A stretch of DNA of 64,000 bases from Solirubrobacter ginsenosidimutans (GTDB lineage Bacteria > Actinomycetota > Thermoleophilia > Solirubrobacterales > Solirubrobacteraceae). The stretch spans positions 62,001 to 126,000 of the forward strand of contig NZ_JAPDOD010000009.1 in NCBI RefSeq assembly GCF_027587205.1, read 5' to 3'. Position 1 is the stretch's first letter. Each line of letters opens with the position of its first letter. A program made the position numbers and the translations under genes. This document shows positions 51,015-60,222 of the stretch, piece by piece. The notes below the pieces were generated by a model, which worked only from the letters and a program-made list of their open reading frames with translations, made no database searches and was not told where the DNA came from.

Positions 51015-53480
51015 TTACGGTGTGGTCGTGCTGAGTGTGAACGTCAGCGTCTTTGAGTAAGTGCCGGTGCGCAGCGCATCGCCGGCACCGATGGTCTGCT
51101 GGAAGCCGATCGGCACCGGGTCGTTGGAGACCGGGCCGCTCCAGCTGGTCAGGGTCGTCGGCGCGGCACTGCCGCCGACCGGCGCGTAGGCGCCGCCCTT
51201 GGCCTGGGCCTTCAGGCCCTGCGGGAGCGAGAACGAGCCGTTGACGAGATGGCCGGTGGCCGCCGCGTCCGGATCGGCGACGCTCAGCGCCGCGTCGCCC
51301 GCGCTCGAGATGACCGTGGCGGCCGTCGACGCGGTGTAGGTCTGCCCCACGCCGGGCGTGAACGGACCGAACGAGGCCGCCGCGCCGAGCGACAGCGAGA
51401 GCGTCGCCGGCACCGAACCGCCGACCGTCCCGCTCGAGACGCCGCAGACCGCGGTCGCGGTCTTGGACGGATCGCTGACCGAGACGGCGTTGAGCGTGAC
51501 GGTCCCGTCCGCGGCGGCGCCGTCGGCCTTGGAGACGTAGACCGGGACCGTGGTGCTCTCCCCGAACTTCGCGGTCGCCAGGGCGTTGCGCAGGTACGCG
51601 CTCCAGCCGCTGCCGGTGGCGCTCGCGCTGAGCCGGTAGACGTCTGAGGTCAGGTTGGCCGAGACGTCCATCGGGTGCAGCGCCGGGTCCGTGGCCGCCG
51701 CCACGCCGGTGTTCTTGAGCGTGAACGTGCACGCTTGAAGGCCGGCGTCGTCCGTGAGGCCGGGCGCGTCGGCGAGCGCGACGCCACGGGTCTGCGGGCC
51801 GTTGCCGTCGAGCGACTGGACGCCGATCGTGTAGTGCAGGACGCCACTCGCGTCCTTGTGCAGGTCGATGATGTAGAAGCGCAGCCGGTTCGCGGTGTCC
51901 TCGTACTCGTAGGAGGAGCCCGAGTTCAGGCCGGCGTTGAACGACGCGTCGTCGAGCTGGCGCTGGTCGGCGATCGTGACCTTGTTGACCGTGCCGTCGG
52001 CGGCCACGAAGTCGACCATGTTGATGTCCTCCGGGTGGGCGTCGATGATCCAGTTGAAGCACGTGTAGCGACCGCAGGTGGAGTTCTCCGCGGTCTTGGA
52101 CTTCGAGAGGATCACGCCGTGGCTCGGGTCGAAGGAGTCCGAGCCGATCTGCTGGACGACCTCGGCGAGGTAGCTGTTGTAGCCGTTGGTGACCGCGCCC
52201 GTGGTCGCGTTGCGGCCGACGCCGTCGCACAGCGGGTTGGTGGCGACGGTGCAGGGCGGCTCCTTGTCGCCGCCGTCGAGGTTGACCTGGATGCCACTGA
52301 GGCCCGAGCCGGGGTCGACCTCACGCGCGGTGACGTCGGCCACGACCATGCCGGACTGCGCGAGGCCGCCGCGGTTGACCTTCAGCAGCTGGTCGGGCGT
52401 GATGAACCCGAGCTTGGCCTTGTTGCGCAGGTCGTGCTGCGAGCCGAGCGAGCCGCCGGTGGTGGGCGGGATGAAGTAGCGCGCATGGGTGCCGCCGGGG
52501 CCGCCGAAGGAGCCGCGGCTCATCATGTCCCAGGGGCCGGTCGCGTCGCGCTGCAGCGTCGTGTCGAACGGGTTGTTGTAGTTGTCGGCGATGCCGAGGT
52601 TGTGGGTCAGCTCGTGGGCGTAGGTCCCCATGCCCGAGCTCTCGGCCTCGATCGAGGTGTTGCCGCTCGCGTTGGGCCAGATCGTCGAGGCCGAGGCCCA
52701 CGACGTCCACGGCACGTAGCGGGTGATCGCCCAGTTGGCCTGCGTGGGGTCGAAGTTCTTCGGGCCGAAGGCGTCCGGCACCTGGTCCTGCGTCGCCCAC
52801 TTCATGTTGCCGAACTCCTGCCAGGTGGAGGACTCGTCCTCACCGGCGGAGACGTAGAAGACGTTGTCGTAGGAGTTCACGACGTCCTGGCCGACCGCGG
52901 CGACCCATGCCGCCTTGGCGTCGGTGCGGAAGTTCTTGTTGCACGGGTAGTTGGCCGCGTCCGGGCAGTGCGCCTGCTGCGCCGCGCCGCCGAAGTCGGT
53001 CATGAAGTACTGATAGGACCGGCCAGGGAGCTGATACGGCCCGAACGAGTCCAGCTGCACGCCGTACTTGCCGTGCGTGTCCTCCATCCAGTACCGGTTC
53101 ATCGTCTGGAAGTGATTGAGCGCCTGCGGCTTGTTCAGGAAGTCGCGATAGAACGCCGGCACGTCCGCGCGCGGGACGCTGTTGGCCTCCGCGGTCGGCG
53201 TGCCGAAGACCGTCCCGCCCGCCGGCTGCGAGATCGTGAACGTCTTGTCCGGGAAGTCGGTCACGACGAGCGCGACCTTCCACTTCTTCACCGACGGCTG
53301 GATGCTCGGATCGGAGTAGTCCGGCCCCGGCAGCGGCTTGTAGTCCGACCAGGTCTGGTTCTCCTGGGTGGACCAGTTCTGCGGATCGAGCGGCGAAGGC
53401 GCCCCGGCCGCGTTCGCGGCGGCGGGCGCGCTCAGCGCCACCAACGCCACCGTCAGCCCGGCGGCGTGAAGACCTCTCAT
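51015..53480 (-). CDS. Secreted M6-family metalloprotease, array copy 4
   Basis: 821 residues from ATG 53480 (MRGLHAAGLTVALVALSAPAAANA signal; GAAGGGGAAC upstream). The zinc motif HELTHNLGIADNYNNPF lies near residue 287; here LGLPD is replaced by LGIAD, so the Pro is lost. Other differences: VSRADVP-type block kept, but the mid-region reads WDMMSRGSFGGPGGTHARYF and the Cys-containing loop is CTVATNPLC. The C-terminal domain is intact (FGPFTPGVGQTYTASTAATV). Confidence 0.87.
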   Translation of the reverse strand: MRGLHAAGLTVALVALSAPAAANAAGAPSPLDPQNWSTQENQTWSDYKPLPGPDYSDPSIQPSVKKWKVALVVTDFPDKTFTISQPAGGTVFGTPTAEANSVPRADVPAFYRDFLNKPQALNHFQTMNRYWMEDTHGKYGVQLDSFGPYQLPGRSYQYFMTDFGGAAQQAHCPDAANYPCNKNFRTDAKAAWVAAVGQDVVNSYDNVFYVSAGEDESSTWQEFGNMKWATQDQVPDAFGPKNFDPTQANWAITRYVPWTSWASASTIWPNASGNTSIEAESSGMGTYAHELTHNLGIADNYNNPFDTTLQRDATGPWDMMSRGSFGGPGGTHARYFIPPTTGGSLGSQHDLRNKAKLGFITPDQLLKVNRGGLAQSGMVVADVTAREVDPGSGLSGIQVNLDGGDKEPPCTVATNPLCDGVGRNATTGAVTNGYNSYLAEVVQQIGSDSFDPSHGVILSKSKTAENSTCGRYTCFNWIIDAHPEDINMVDFVAADGTVNKVTIADQRQLDDASFNAGLNSGSSYEYEDTANRLRFYIIDLHKDASGVLHYTIGVQSLDGNGPQTRGVALADAPGLTDDAGLQACTFTLKNTGVAAATDPALHPMDVSANLTSDVYRLSASATGSGWSAYLRNALATAKFGESTTVPVYVSKADGAAADGTVTLNAVSVSDPSKTATAVCGVSSGTVGGSVPATLSLSLGAAASFGPFTPGVGQTYTASTAATVISSAGDAALSVADPDAAATGHLVNGSFSLPQGLKAQAKGGAYAPVGGSAAPTTLTSWSGPVSNDPVPIGFQQTIGAGDALRTGTYSKTLTFTLSTTTP

Positions 53481-53534
53481 CGAGTTGTTCCCCTTCTTTA
53501 GACCCTTGGCGGCCGTCATGCCCGCCGATCCCGC

Positions 53535-53565
53535 ATCTTTAGCTGGCGGCGCGGGCCTGGGTCAA
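53535..53565 (-). promoter_or_regulatory. Promoter of protease copy 4
   Basis: Minus strand -35 TTGACC (53560-53565), 18-base spacer, -10 TAAAGAT (53535-53541). It belongs to the same promoter family as copies 1-3, with one extra spacer base. Confidence 0.6.
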
Positions 53566-53580
53566 ACGCTCATGGAAACG

Positions 53581-53610
53581 CGGAAAGCCCCGCATTTGCG
53601 GGGCTTTCCG
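53581..53610. terminator. Strong hairpin terminator downstream of protease copy 5
   Basis: CGGAAAGCCCCGC (53581-53593), ATTT loop, GCGGGGCTTTCCG (53598-53610): a perfect 13-bp stem with a four-base loop. It is followed on the minus strand by CGTTTCC. It lies 51 bases past the copy 5 stop and just upstream of the copy 4 promoter. It is the most convincing terminator in the window. Confidence 0.8.
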
Positions 53611-53661
53611 GCATTTGTCACATCCGACGCCGCGTAGTTCCCGCAGCGTCGATGAGAGCGT

Positions 53662-56100
53662 TTATGGCGTCGTCGTCGACAGCGTGAACGTCAGCGTCTT
53701 GGCGTAGCTGCCGGTGCGCAGCGCGTCGGTGGCAGCGATCGTCTGCTTGAAGCTGACGGCGACCGGGTCGTTGGAGACCGGGCCGGTGTACGTCTTCAGG
53801 GTCGTCGGCAGCGCCGCGTACGTGCCGGCGGTCGATCCGGAGGCCTGCAGCGCCTGTGGCATCGAGAACGCGCCGTTGACCAGGTGGCCGGTGGCGGTCG
53901 GGCTCGGGTCGGCGACCGTCAGGGTCGCGTCGCCTGCGGTGGAGATCACCGTCGCCGTCGTGGAGGCGAAGTAGTCCTTGCCCAGGCCCGGCGTGAACGC
54001 GCCGAAGCTGGCCGCCGTGCCCATCGTCAGCGCGAGCGTCGCCGGGACGGACCCGCCGACGGTCGAGTCGGACAGCGTGCAGACCGCGGACGCGGTCTTG
54101 GTCGGGTCGCTCTCGGAGACCGCCTTGAGCGTGACCGTGCCGGCGCCCGTGCCCTTCTCGATGTAGACCGGGACCGAGACCGACTGGCCGAACTCCGCCG
54201 AGGCGAACGCGTTCTTCACGTACGCCGCCCAGCCGGTGCCCGTGGCCGTCGTCGAGAGGCGGTAGATGTCGGAGTCCAGGAACGCCGAAGCGTCCTGTGG
54301 GTGCACGTTCGGGACGGCCGCCATCGCGCCCGTGTTCTTGAGGTTGAACGTGCAGGTCGTATAGCCCTCGGCGTTGCCCAGCTGCGGCGAGGCGAGGCTG
54401 ACGCCGCGCGTCTGCGGGCCGGCGCCGTCGAGCGAGCGGACGCCCACCTTGTAGTGCAGGACGCCGGTGTCGTCGGTCTTCTTGTCGAGGATGTAGAAGT
54501 GCAGGCGGTTGGCCGTGTCCTCGTACTCGGACAGGGTGCCCGAGTTCAGGCCGACGTTGAACGTCGCGTCGTTCTTCTGGCGCTCGTCGCCCGGCGTCGC
54601 CATCTTCGGCTGCCCGTCGGGGCCGATGAAGTCGACCTTGTTGATGTCCTCCGGGTGGGCGTCGATGAACCACACGAAGCACGTGAAGTTGCCGCAGGAG
54701 GAGGCCGTGTTCTTGGACTTCGAGATCAGGACGCCGTGGCCCGGATCGAAGGAGTCCGAGCCGATCTGCTGGACCACTTCCATGTGGTAGTTGTTGTACT
54801 TGCCGGTGATCCCGGTGCCCTGCGTGCGCACGCCGTCGCAGGTCGGGTCGGTGACGTAGTTGCAGGGCGCCTCGTTGTCGCCGGTGCCGTCGAGGACGAC
54901 GGTCACGCCGGAGATCTCGCCGCCCGTCGGGGCGACCTCACGCGCGGTCACGTCCGCGACCGCCAGGCCCGAGGACTTCAGCCCGTCGCGGTTCAGGCGC
55001 AGCAGGTCGCCGTCGGTGAGGAAGTTCAGGACGCGCTTGTTGCGCAGGTTGTGCTGCGAGCCGAGCGCGGAGCCGGTCGTCGGCGGGATCAGGAAGCGGG
55101 TGTGCTGGCCGCCGGCGCCGTTGAACTGGCCGCGGCTCATCATGTCCCACATGCCGCTGCCGGTCCGCTGGTAGGGCGACGTGAACGGGTTGTTGTAGTT
55201 GTCGGGCAGGCCGAGGTTGTGGGTCAGCTCGTGGGCGTAGGTGCCCATGCCGGAGCTCTCGCCCTCGACCGACGTGTTGCCGCTCGCGTTGGGCCAGATG
55301 TTGGCCACGGTGACCCACGAGCTCCACGGCACGTAGCGCGACACCGCCCAGTTGGTCTGGGTCAGGTCGCCGTAGGCCTTCGGGCCGAACGCGTCGGTGA
55401 CCGCGTCCTGGTTGAGGAACTTCATCTCGCCGAACTCCTGCCAGGTCGAGGACTCGTCCTCACCGGCGGAGACGTAGAAGATGTTGTCGTACTCGGCGAT
55501 CTTGGCCGCGCCGACATCAGCCAGCCACGCGGCGCGGGCGTCGGTGCGGAAGTTCAGGTTGCAGGGCTTGGCCGGCGTCAGCTGCGGGCAGTGCGCCGGG
55601 TTGTTCTGGCTCCCCGACTGGTCGGTCAGGAAGTACTGGTACGAATTGCCCGGCAGCTTGTACGGGCCGAACGAGTCCAGCTGCACGCCGTACTTGCCGT
55701 AGCTGTCCTCCATCCAGTAGCGGTTCATCGTCTGGAAGTGGTTCAGCGCCTGCGGCTTGTTGAGGAAGTCGCGGTAGAACGCGGGGACGTCGGCGCGCGG
55801 GATGTCGTGCGCCTCGATCGTCGGCGTGCCGTAGATCGTGCTGCCCGCGGGCTGCGAGACGAAGAACGTCTTGTCCGGGAAGTCGGTCAGGACGAGCGCG
55901 ACCTTCCACTTCTTGACGCTCGGGACGATCGACGGGTCGGAGTAGTCCTTGCCCGGGATCGGGTGGTAGTCGTTCCAGGTGAAGTTGTCCTGGAATGTCC
56001 AGTTCTGGGGATCGACGGGCGCGGGTGGCCCCGCGATCGCCACGGCCGGCGCCACCAGCGCCAGCACCGCCGCCATCCCGGCGACGTGCTTGACCTTCAT
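53662..56100 (-). CDS. Secreted M6-family metalloprotease, array copy 5
   Basis: 812 residues from ATG 56100 (MKVKHVAGMAAVLALVAPAVAIA signal; GAGAGGG upstream). The longer open frame upstream is non-coding leader. The zinc motif HELTHNLGLPDNYNNPF lies near residue 290, with FYVSAGEDESSTWQEFGEMK and TGMWDMMSRG-like (SGMWDMMSRGQFNGAGG) blocks. The C-terminal domain is FGAFTPGLGKDYFASTTATV to TLTFTLSTTTP. It is first in the array in transcription order and, unlike the others, is not preceded by TTGACC; an AACTAC-N5-GTAGTT inverted repeat is there instead, so it may be regulated differently. Confidence 0.88.
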   Translation of the reverse strand: MKVKHVAGMAAVLALVAPAVAIAGPPAPVDPQNWTFQDNFTWNDYHPIPGKDYSDPSIVPSVKKWKVALVLTDFPDKTFFVSQPAGSTIYGTPTIEAHDIPRADVPAFYRDFLNKPQALNHFQTMNRYWMEDSYGKYGVQLDSFGPYKLPGNSYQYFLTDQSGSQNNPAHCPQLTPAKPCNLNFRTDARAAWLADVGAAKIAEYDNIFYVSAGEDESSTWQEFGEMKFLNQDAVTDAFGPKAYGDLTQTNWAVSRYVPWSSWVTVANIWPNASGNTSVEGESSGMGTYAHELTHNLGLPDNYNNPFTSPYQRTGSGMWDMMSRGQFNGAGGQHTRFLIPPTTGSALGSQHNLRNKRVLNFLTDGDLLRLNRDGLKSSGLAVADVTAREVAPTGGEISGVTVVLDGTGDNEAPCNYVTDPTCDGVRTQGTGITGKYNNYHMEVVQQIGSDSFDPGHGVLISKSKNTASSCGNFTCFVWFIDAHPEDINKVDFIGPDGQPKMATPGDERQKNDATFNVGLNSGTLSEYEDTANRLHFYILDKKTDDTGVLHYKVGVRSLDGAGPQTRGVSLASPQLGNAEGYTTCTFNLKNTGAMAAVPNVHPQDASAFLDSDIYRLSTTATGTGWAAYVKNAFASAEFGQSVSVPVYIEKGTGAGTVTLKAVSESDPTKTASAVCTLSDSTVGGSVPATLALTMGTAASFGAFTPGLGKDYFASTTATVISTAGDATLTVADPSPTATGHLVNGAFSMPQALQASGSTAGTYAALPTTLKTYTGPVSNDPVAVSFKQTIAATDALRTGSYAKTLTFTLSTTTP

Positions 56101-56160
56101 GTCTTTGCCCTCTCTTTTGACCCACGCGGCGCCCCTCGCGCCGCACCCTGGCGCGATCGT

Positions 56161-56177
56161 AACTACGCGATGTAGTT
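56161..56177. promoter_or_regulatory. Inverted repeat upstream of protease copy 5
   Basis: AACTAC (56161-56166), five bases, GTAGTT (56172-56177), about 60 bases before the copy 5 start. The minus strand reads TTACGAT just after it, a possible -10. This may be an operator specific to copy 5. Confidence 0.35.
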
Positions 56178-56203
56178 CTGACCAGGACCGCCGGTCGAGC
56201 GGG

Positions 56204-57382
56204 TCAGGCCACGAGGTCCCGGTACAGCTGCGAGGTCTGCGCGGCGATCGCGGGCCACGCAAACGCCTCCACAGCGCGCTTGCGGCCCGCTTTGCCGAAC
56301 GCCGCCGCCTTCGCCGGATCGGCGATCAGGGCGTTGACGCGTTGAGCGAAATCAGCGGCGAACTTCGCCGGATCGCGGGGCGCGCCGGTCCCGTCGTCGC
56401 CGGGCTCGATCGGCACCAGGTACCCGGTCTCGTCGTCGACGACGACCTCGACGATGCCGCCGGTCGCGGTGGCAACGACCGCCGCCTCGCACGCCATCGC
56501 CTCGAGGTTGACGATGCCGAGCGGCTCATAGATCGACGGGCAGGCGAAGACGGTCGCGTGGCTGAGGATCTGGATCACGTCGGGCTTGGGGAGCATCTGC
56601 TCGATCCAGAAGACGCCTTCGCGGGTCGCCTTGAGCTCCTCGACGCGGCGCTCGACCTCGGCGCCGAGCTCCGGCGTGTCGGCGCTGCCCGCGCAGAGGA
56701 CGAGCTGCGCGCTCGGGTCGAAGGCCTTCGCCGCCTCGAGCAGGTATTGCACGCCCTTCTGGCGGGTGATCCGGCCGACGAACACGACGCTCGGCTTGGC
56801 CGGGTCGATGCCGTGGCGCTCGAGGACGTCGGTGGTCGGGTCGGGCGTGTACTCGGCGGTGTCGATGCCGTTGTAGATGACGTGGACGCGGTCGGGGTCG
56901 ATGTTCGGGTAGACGCGCAGGATGTCGCCGCGCGTGCCGTTGGAGACCGCGATCACCGCGTCCGCGTTCTCCAGCGCGGTGCGCTCGCAGAAGCTCGACA
57001 GGCGGTACCCGCCGCCGAGCTGTTCCTCCTTCCACGGCCGTAGGGGCTCGAGCGAGTGGACGGTCGCCACGTGCGGGATGCCCCACAGCAGCTTGGCCAG
57101 GTGACCGCCGAAGTTCGCGTACCAGGTGTGGCTGTGGGCGAGGTCTGAGCCCTGCGCGCCCGCGGACATCGTCAGGTCGATGCTGACCGCCCGCAGCGCG
57201 GCGAGCTCGGGCGCGTCGCCCCGCAAAGCGTCCCAGGCGGTGTGCGGGACGTCCCCCGTCCCCCACGCGTGCACCGTGACCTCCTCGAACGCGCGCAGCT
57301 CGCGCGCGAGGTACTCGACGTGCACGCCCGCCCCGCCGTAGACCTCGGGCGGGTACTCGCGGGTCATCAAAGCGATCTTCAT
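56204..57382 (-). CDS. glgM: GT4 glycogen synthase-like enzyme, probable maltose-1-phosphate synthase GlgM
   Basis: 392 residues from ATG 57382 ([25 protein letters not shown]). This start block and the ~390-residue length match the actinobacterial GT4 enzymes once called GlgA and shown in mycobacteria to make maltose 1-phosphate from ADP-glucose and glucose 1-phosphate. Visible motifs: [15 protein letters not shown] near 205 and the donor-site EX7E region [19 protein letters not shown] near 300. The start overlaps the glgC stop (ATGA). Whether it is GlgM or a true glycogen synthase cannot be decided here, as no glgE is in the window. Confidence 0.85.
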   Translation of the reverse strand: MKIALMTREYPPEVYGGAGVHVEYLARELRAFEEVTVHAWGTGDVPHTAWDALRGDAPELAALRAVSIDLTMSAGAQGSDLAHSHTWYANFGGHLAKLLWGIPHVATVHSLEPLRPWKEEQLGGGYRLSSFCERTALENADAVIAVSNGTRGDILRVYPNIDPDRVHVIYNGIDTAEYTPDPTTDVLERHGIDPAKPSVVFVGRITRQKGVQYLLEAAKAFDPSAQLVLCAGSADTPELGAEVERRVEELKATREGVFWIEQMLPKPDVIQILSHATVFACPSIYEPLGIVNLEAMACEAAVVATATGGIVEVVVDDETGYLVPIEPGDDGTGAPRDPAKFAADFAQRVNALIADPAKAAAFGKAGRKRAVEAFAWPAIAAQTSQLYRDLVA

Positions 57383-58608
57383 TCTGTGACCCTCATGCCC
57401 TTCGGGATCACCACGATCCCGCCGTCGGAGACGTGGAAGCGCTCGCGATCCTTCACCGGGTCCACGCCGATCTCCACGCCCTCGCCGATGTAGACGTTCT
57501 TGTCCAGGATCGCGCGCCGCACGACGGCGTTGCGCGCGACCTCGACCTCGTGCATCACGATCGAGTCCTCGACCAGCGAGTACGAATGCATGTGCGCGAG
57601 CGGCGAGACGATGCTGCGGCGCACGGTCCCGCCGGAGATCACGACGCCGGCGCAGACCATCGAGTCGACCGCATGGCCGCGGCGGCCGTCCTCGTCGAAG
57701 ATGAACTTCGCCGGCTGAGTGATCCCGGGCCACGTGTGGATCGGCCAGTCGTGGTTGTACATGTTGAAGATCGGGTGGACCGAGATCAGGTCCATGTGCG
57801 CGTCGAAGTAGGCGTCGAGCGTGCCGACGTCGCGCCAGTAGCCCTTGTCGCGCTCGGTGGCGCCCGGGACCTCGTTGGCGGAGAAGTCGTAGACCTGCGC
57901 GTCGCCCTGGGCGACCAGCGCGGGGATGATGTTGCCGCCGATGTCGTGCTTGGACGTCTCGTCGGCAGCGTCGGCCGAGACGGTGCTGATCAGTGCCTCG
58001 GTCGAGAAGACGTAGTTGCCCATCGAGGCGAAGACCTCGTTCGGCGAGTCCGGCAGGCCGACCGGGTCCTTCGGCTTCTCGCGGAACGCGGCGATGTCGC
58101 GCCCGTTGGCCGCGGTCTCGATCACGCCGAACTGGTCGGCCTGCTCGATCGGTGTGCGCAGCGCGGCGACCGTCACGCCCTTGCCGGAGGCGACGTGCTG
58201 CTCGACCATCTGGCGCGGGTCCATGCGGTAGATGTGGTCGGCGCCGAAGACGATGATGTGCTCCGGACGCTCGTCGGCGATCAGGTTGTAGTTCTGGTAG
58301 ATCGCATCGGCTGAGCCCACGAACCAGCGCGGCCCGAGCCGCATCTGGGCCGGGACCGGCGTGACGTAGTTGCCCAGCAGCGGCGACAGGCGCCAGGTCG
58401 TGGTGACGTGCTTGTCGAGGCTGTGGCTCTTGTACTGCGTCAGGACCACGATCTGGTGGTAGTTCGCGTTGACCAGGTTCGAGAGCGCGAAGTCGATCAG
58501 GCGGTAGTTGCCGCCGAACGGCACGGCGGGCTTGGCGCGGTCGGCCGTCAAGGGTGCGAGGCGCTTGCCCTCGCCCCCGGCCAGCACCATGGTCAGGACC
58601 TTGCTCAT
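57379..58608 (-). CDS. glgC: Glucose-1-phosphate adenylyltransferase GlgC
   Basis: 409 residues from ATG 58608. Nucleotide-binding [26 protein letters not shown] at the N-terminus, [10 protein letters not shown] near 120, FREKP near 178, [15 protein letters not shown] near 255, and a C-terminal left-handed beta-helix. It converts ATP and glucose 1-phosphate to ADP-glucose, the donor for the next gene. The start overlaps the pgm stop and its own stop overlaps glgM, so all three are coupled. Confidence 0.95.
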   Translation of the reverse strand: MSKVLTMVLAGGEGKRLAPLTADRAKPAVPFGGNYRLIDFALSNLVNANYHQIVVLTQYKSHSLDKHVTTTWRLSPLLGNYVTPVPAQMRLGPRWFVGSADAIYQNYNLIADERPEHIIVFGADHIYRMDPRQMVEQHVASGKGVTVAALRTPIEQADQFGVIETAANGRDIAAFREKPKDPVGLPDSPNEVFASMGNYVFSTEALISTVSADAADETSKHDIGGNIIPALVAQGDAQVYDFSANEVPGATERDKGYWRDVGTLDAYFDAHMDLISVHPIFNMYNHDWPIHTWPGITQPAKFIFDEDGRRGHAVDSMVCAGVVISGGTVRRSIVSPLAHMHSYSLVEDSIVMHEVEVARNAVVRRAILDKNVYIGEGVEIGVDPVKDRERFHVSDGGIVVIPKGMRVTE

Positions 58609-60161
58609 GCCAGGATCTCCCGCGCTTCCTCGATGATCTGCTCCAGGTGCGCTTCGCCCTTCAGGGACTCGGCGTAGAGCTTGTAGATGTCCTCGGTGCC
58701 GCTCGGGCGGGCGGCGAACCAGCCGTGCTCGGCGACGACCTTCACGCCGCCGATCGCCGCGTCGTTGCCGGGCGCCTTCGTGAGCACCCGCTCGATCGGC
58801 TCGCCCGCGAGCTCGGTCGCGGTGATGTCCGACGGCTCCAACTGGAGCAGCTTCGCCTTGCGCTCGGGGGTGATCGGCGAGTCGGTGCGCCTGTAGGCGG
58901 GCGCGCCGAAGCGCTGCGTGAGCTCGGTGTAGTGCTGCCCCGGGTCCTTGCCGGTCGTGGCGGTGATCTCCGCCGCCAGCAGCGCGAGCAGGATGCCGTC
59001 CTTGTCGGTCGACCACGGCGTGCCGTCCATGCGCAGGAACGACGCGCCGGCGCTCTCCTCGCCACCGAAGCCCAGGCTGCCGTCGACCAGGCCGTCGACG
59101 AACCACTTGAAGCCGACCGGCACCTCGACCAGGCGGCGGCCGAGGTCGGCCGCAACGAAGTCGATCAGCGTCGAGGAGACCAGCGTCTTGCCGATCCCCG
59201 CGTCGCCCCAGGCCGGGCGGGCGCCGCCGAACAGGTAGTTGATCGCCACGGCCAGGTAGTGGTTGGGATTCAGGAGCCCGGTGCTGGGGGCGACGATCCC
59301 GTGGCGGTCGGCGTCCGGGTCGCAGGCGACGGCGACGTCGAAGCGCTCACGCAGCTCGATCAGGCCGCTCATCACGTACGGCGAGGAGCAGTCCATCCGG
59401 ATCTTGCCGTCGTGGTCGAGCGGGACGAAGCGGAACGTCGGGTCGACCTCGTCGTTGACGACCTCGATGTCGAGCCCGTGGATGTCTCTGATCGCGGCGA
59501 AGTAGGCGACGCTCGCGCCCCCGAGCGGGTCGGCGCCGATCCGCACGCCCGCCGCGCGAATCGCGGCGACGTCGATCACGTTCGGGAGATCCTTGACGTA
59601 CGCATCCACGTAGTCGTGTGGCACCGTACGTTCATCGGTCGTTTGAACGGGTGTGCCCAGGATGCGGTTGGCCTCATCCTCGATGCGCTTCGTGATGTCC
59701 GTCCCCGCCGGCCCGCCGCTGGGCGGGTTGTACTTGTAGCCGCCGTCCTCGGGCGGGTTGTGGCTCGGCGTGAGGACGATCCCGTCGCTGCCGGGGTGGG
59801 TCAGGATCGCGTGACTGAGCGCGGGAGTCGGCGTGTAACCGTCCGCGGCGTCGACGCGGATGTCGAGCCCGTGGGCGCTGAAGACGCTCAGCGCCGTGTG
59901 GAACGCCGGCTCCGACAGCGCGTGCGTGTCGCGCGCGACGAACAGCGGTCCCGCTATCCCCTCCGCTTTTCGGTAGCGCGCGATCGCCTCGCTGATGGCC
60001 AGGACGTGGGCTTCGGTGAACGTGCCCTTGAGGGAACTGCCGCGGTGGCCTGAGGTCCCGAAGGTGACGGGACCCAGGGGCTCGCGGCGGTACGCGGCGT
60101 ACAGCTCGTCGAGGTCGACGAGCATCGCGGCGTCTGGACGGGTGCCGGCGGTAGGGCTCAC
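58605..60161 (-). CDS. pgm: Alpha-D-glucose phosphate-specific phosphoglucomutase
   Basis: 518 residues from GTG 60161, preceded by GGGAAGG at good spacing; an in-frame ATG 25 codons upstream lies in the divergent gene's promoter and one at 60125 is also possible. Catalytic serine loop [21 protein letters not shown] near 132, metal loop [10 protein letters not shown] near 270, sugar loop GGEESAG near 345, phosphate loop [12 protein letters not shown] near 490. It interconverts glucose 6- and 1-phosphate, feeding GlgC. It is the first gene of the pgm-glgC-glgM operon and divergent from the acyltransferase gene. Confidence 0.94.
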   Translation of the reverse strand: MSPTAGTRPDAAMLVDLDELYAAYRREPLGPVTFGTSGHRGSSLKGTFTEAHVLAISEAIARYRKAEGIAGPLFVARDTHALSEPAFHTALSVFSAHGLDIRVDAADGYTPTPALSHAILTHPGSDGIVLTPSHNPPEDGGYKYNPPSGGPAGTDITKRIEDEANRILGTPVQTTDERTVPHDYVDAYVKDLPNVIDVAAIRAAGVRIGADPLGGASVAYFAAIRDIHGLDIEVVNDEVDPTFRFVPLDHDGKIRMDCSSPYVMSGLIELRERFDVAVACDPDADRHGIVAPSTGLLNPNHYLAVAINYLFGGARPAWGDAGIGKTLVSSTLIDFVAADLGRRLVEVPVGFKWFVDGLVDGSLGFGGEESAGASFLRMDGTPWSTDKDGILLALLAAEITATTGKDPGQHYTELTQRFGAPAYRRTDSPITPERKAKLLQLEPSDITATELAGEPIERVLTKAPGNDAAIGGVKVVAEHGWFAARPSGTEDIYKLYAESLKGEAHLEQIIEEAREILA

Positions 60162-60186
60162 ACTCGCGAACCTTCCCACTTCTGAC

Positions 60187-60216
60187 TTGGCCGAGGCGTG
60201 CCGCAACGCATAGGGT
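60187..60216 (+). promoter_or_regulatory. Possible leaderless promoter of the WS/DGAT gene
   Basis: TTGGCC (60187-60192), 18-base spacer, TAGGGT (60211-60216), with the ATG at 60223 six bases later. This spacing would place transcription at or next to the start codon, a common actinobacterial arrangement. Confidence 0.45.
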
Positions 60217-60222
60217 GCGGGG

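Noticed and set aside
45799..56175. Very long plus-strand open frames opposite the protease genes
   Set aside because: They are antisense to well-supported proteases and translate to Arg/Val/Asp-rich sequence without domains, an expected effect of GC-rich third positions.
53662..56262. Extended N-terminus of protease copy 5 from 56262
   Set aside because: The extra residues precede a complete signal peptide and a good ribosome site at 56100, and would overlap the glgM 3' end.
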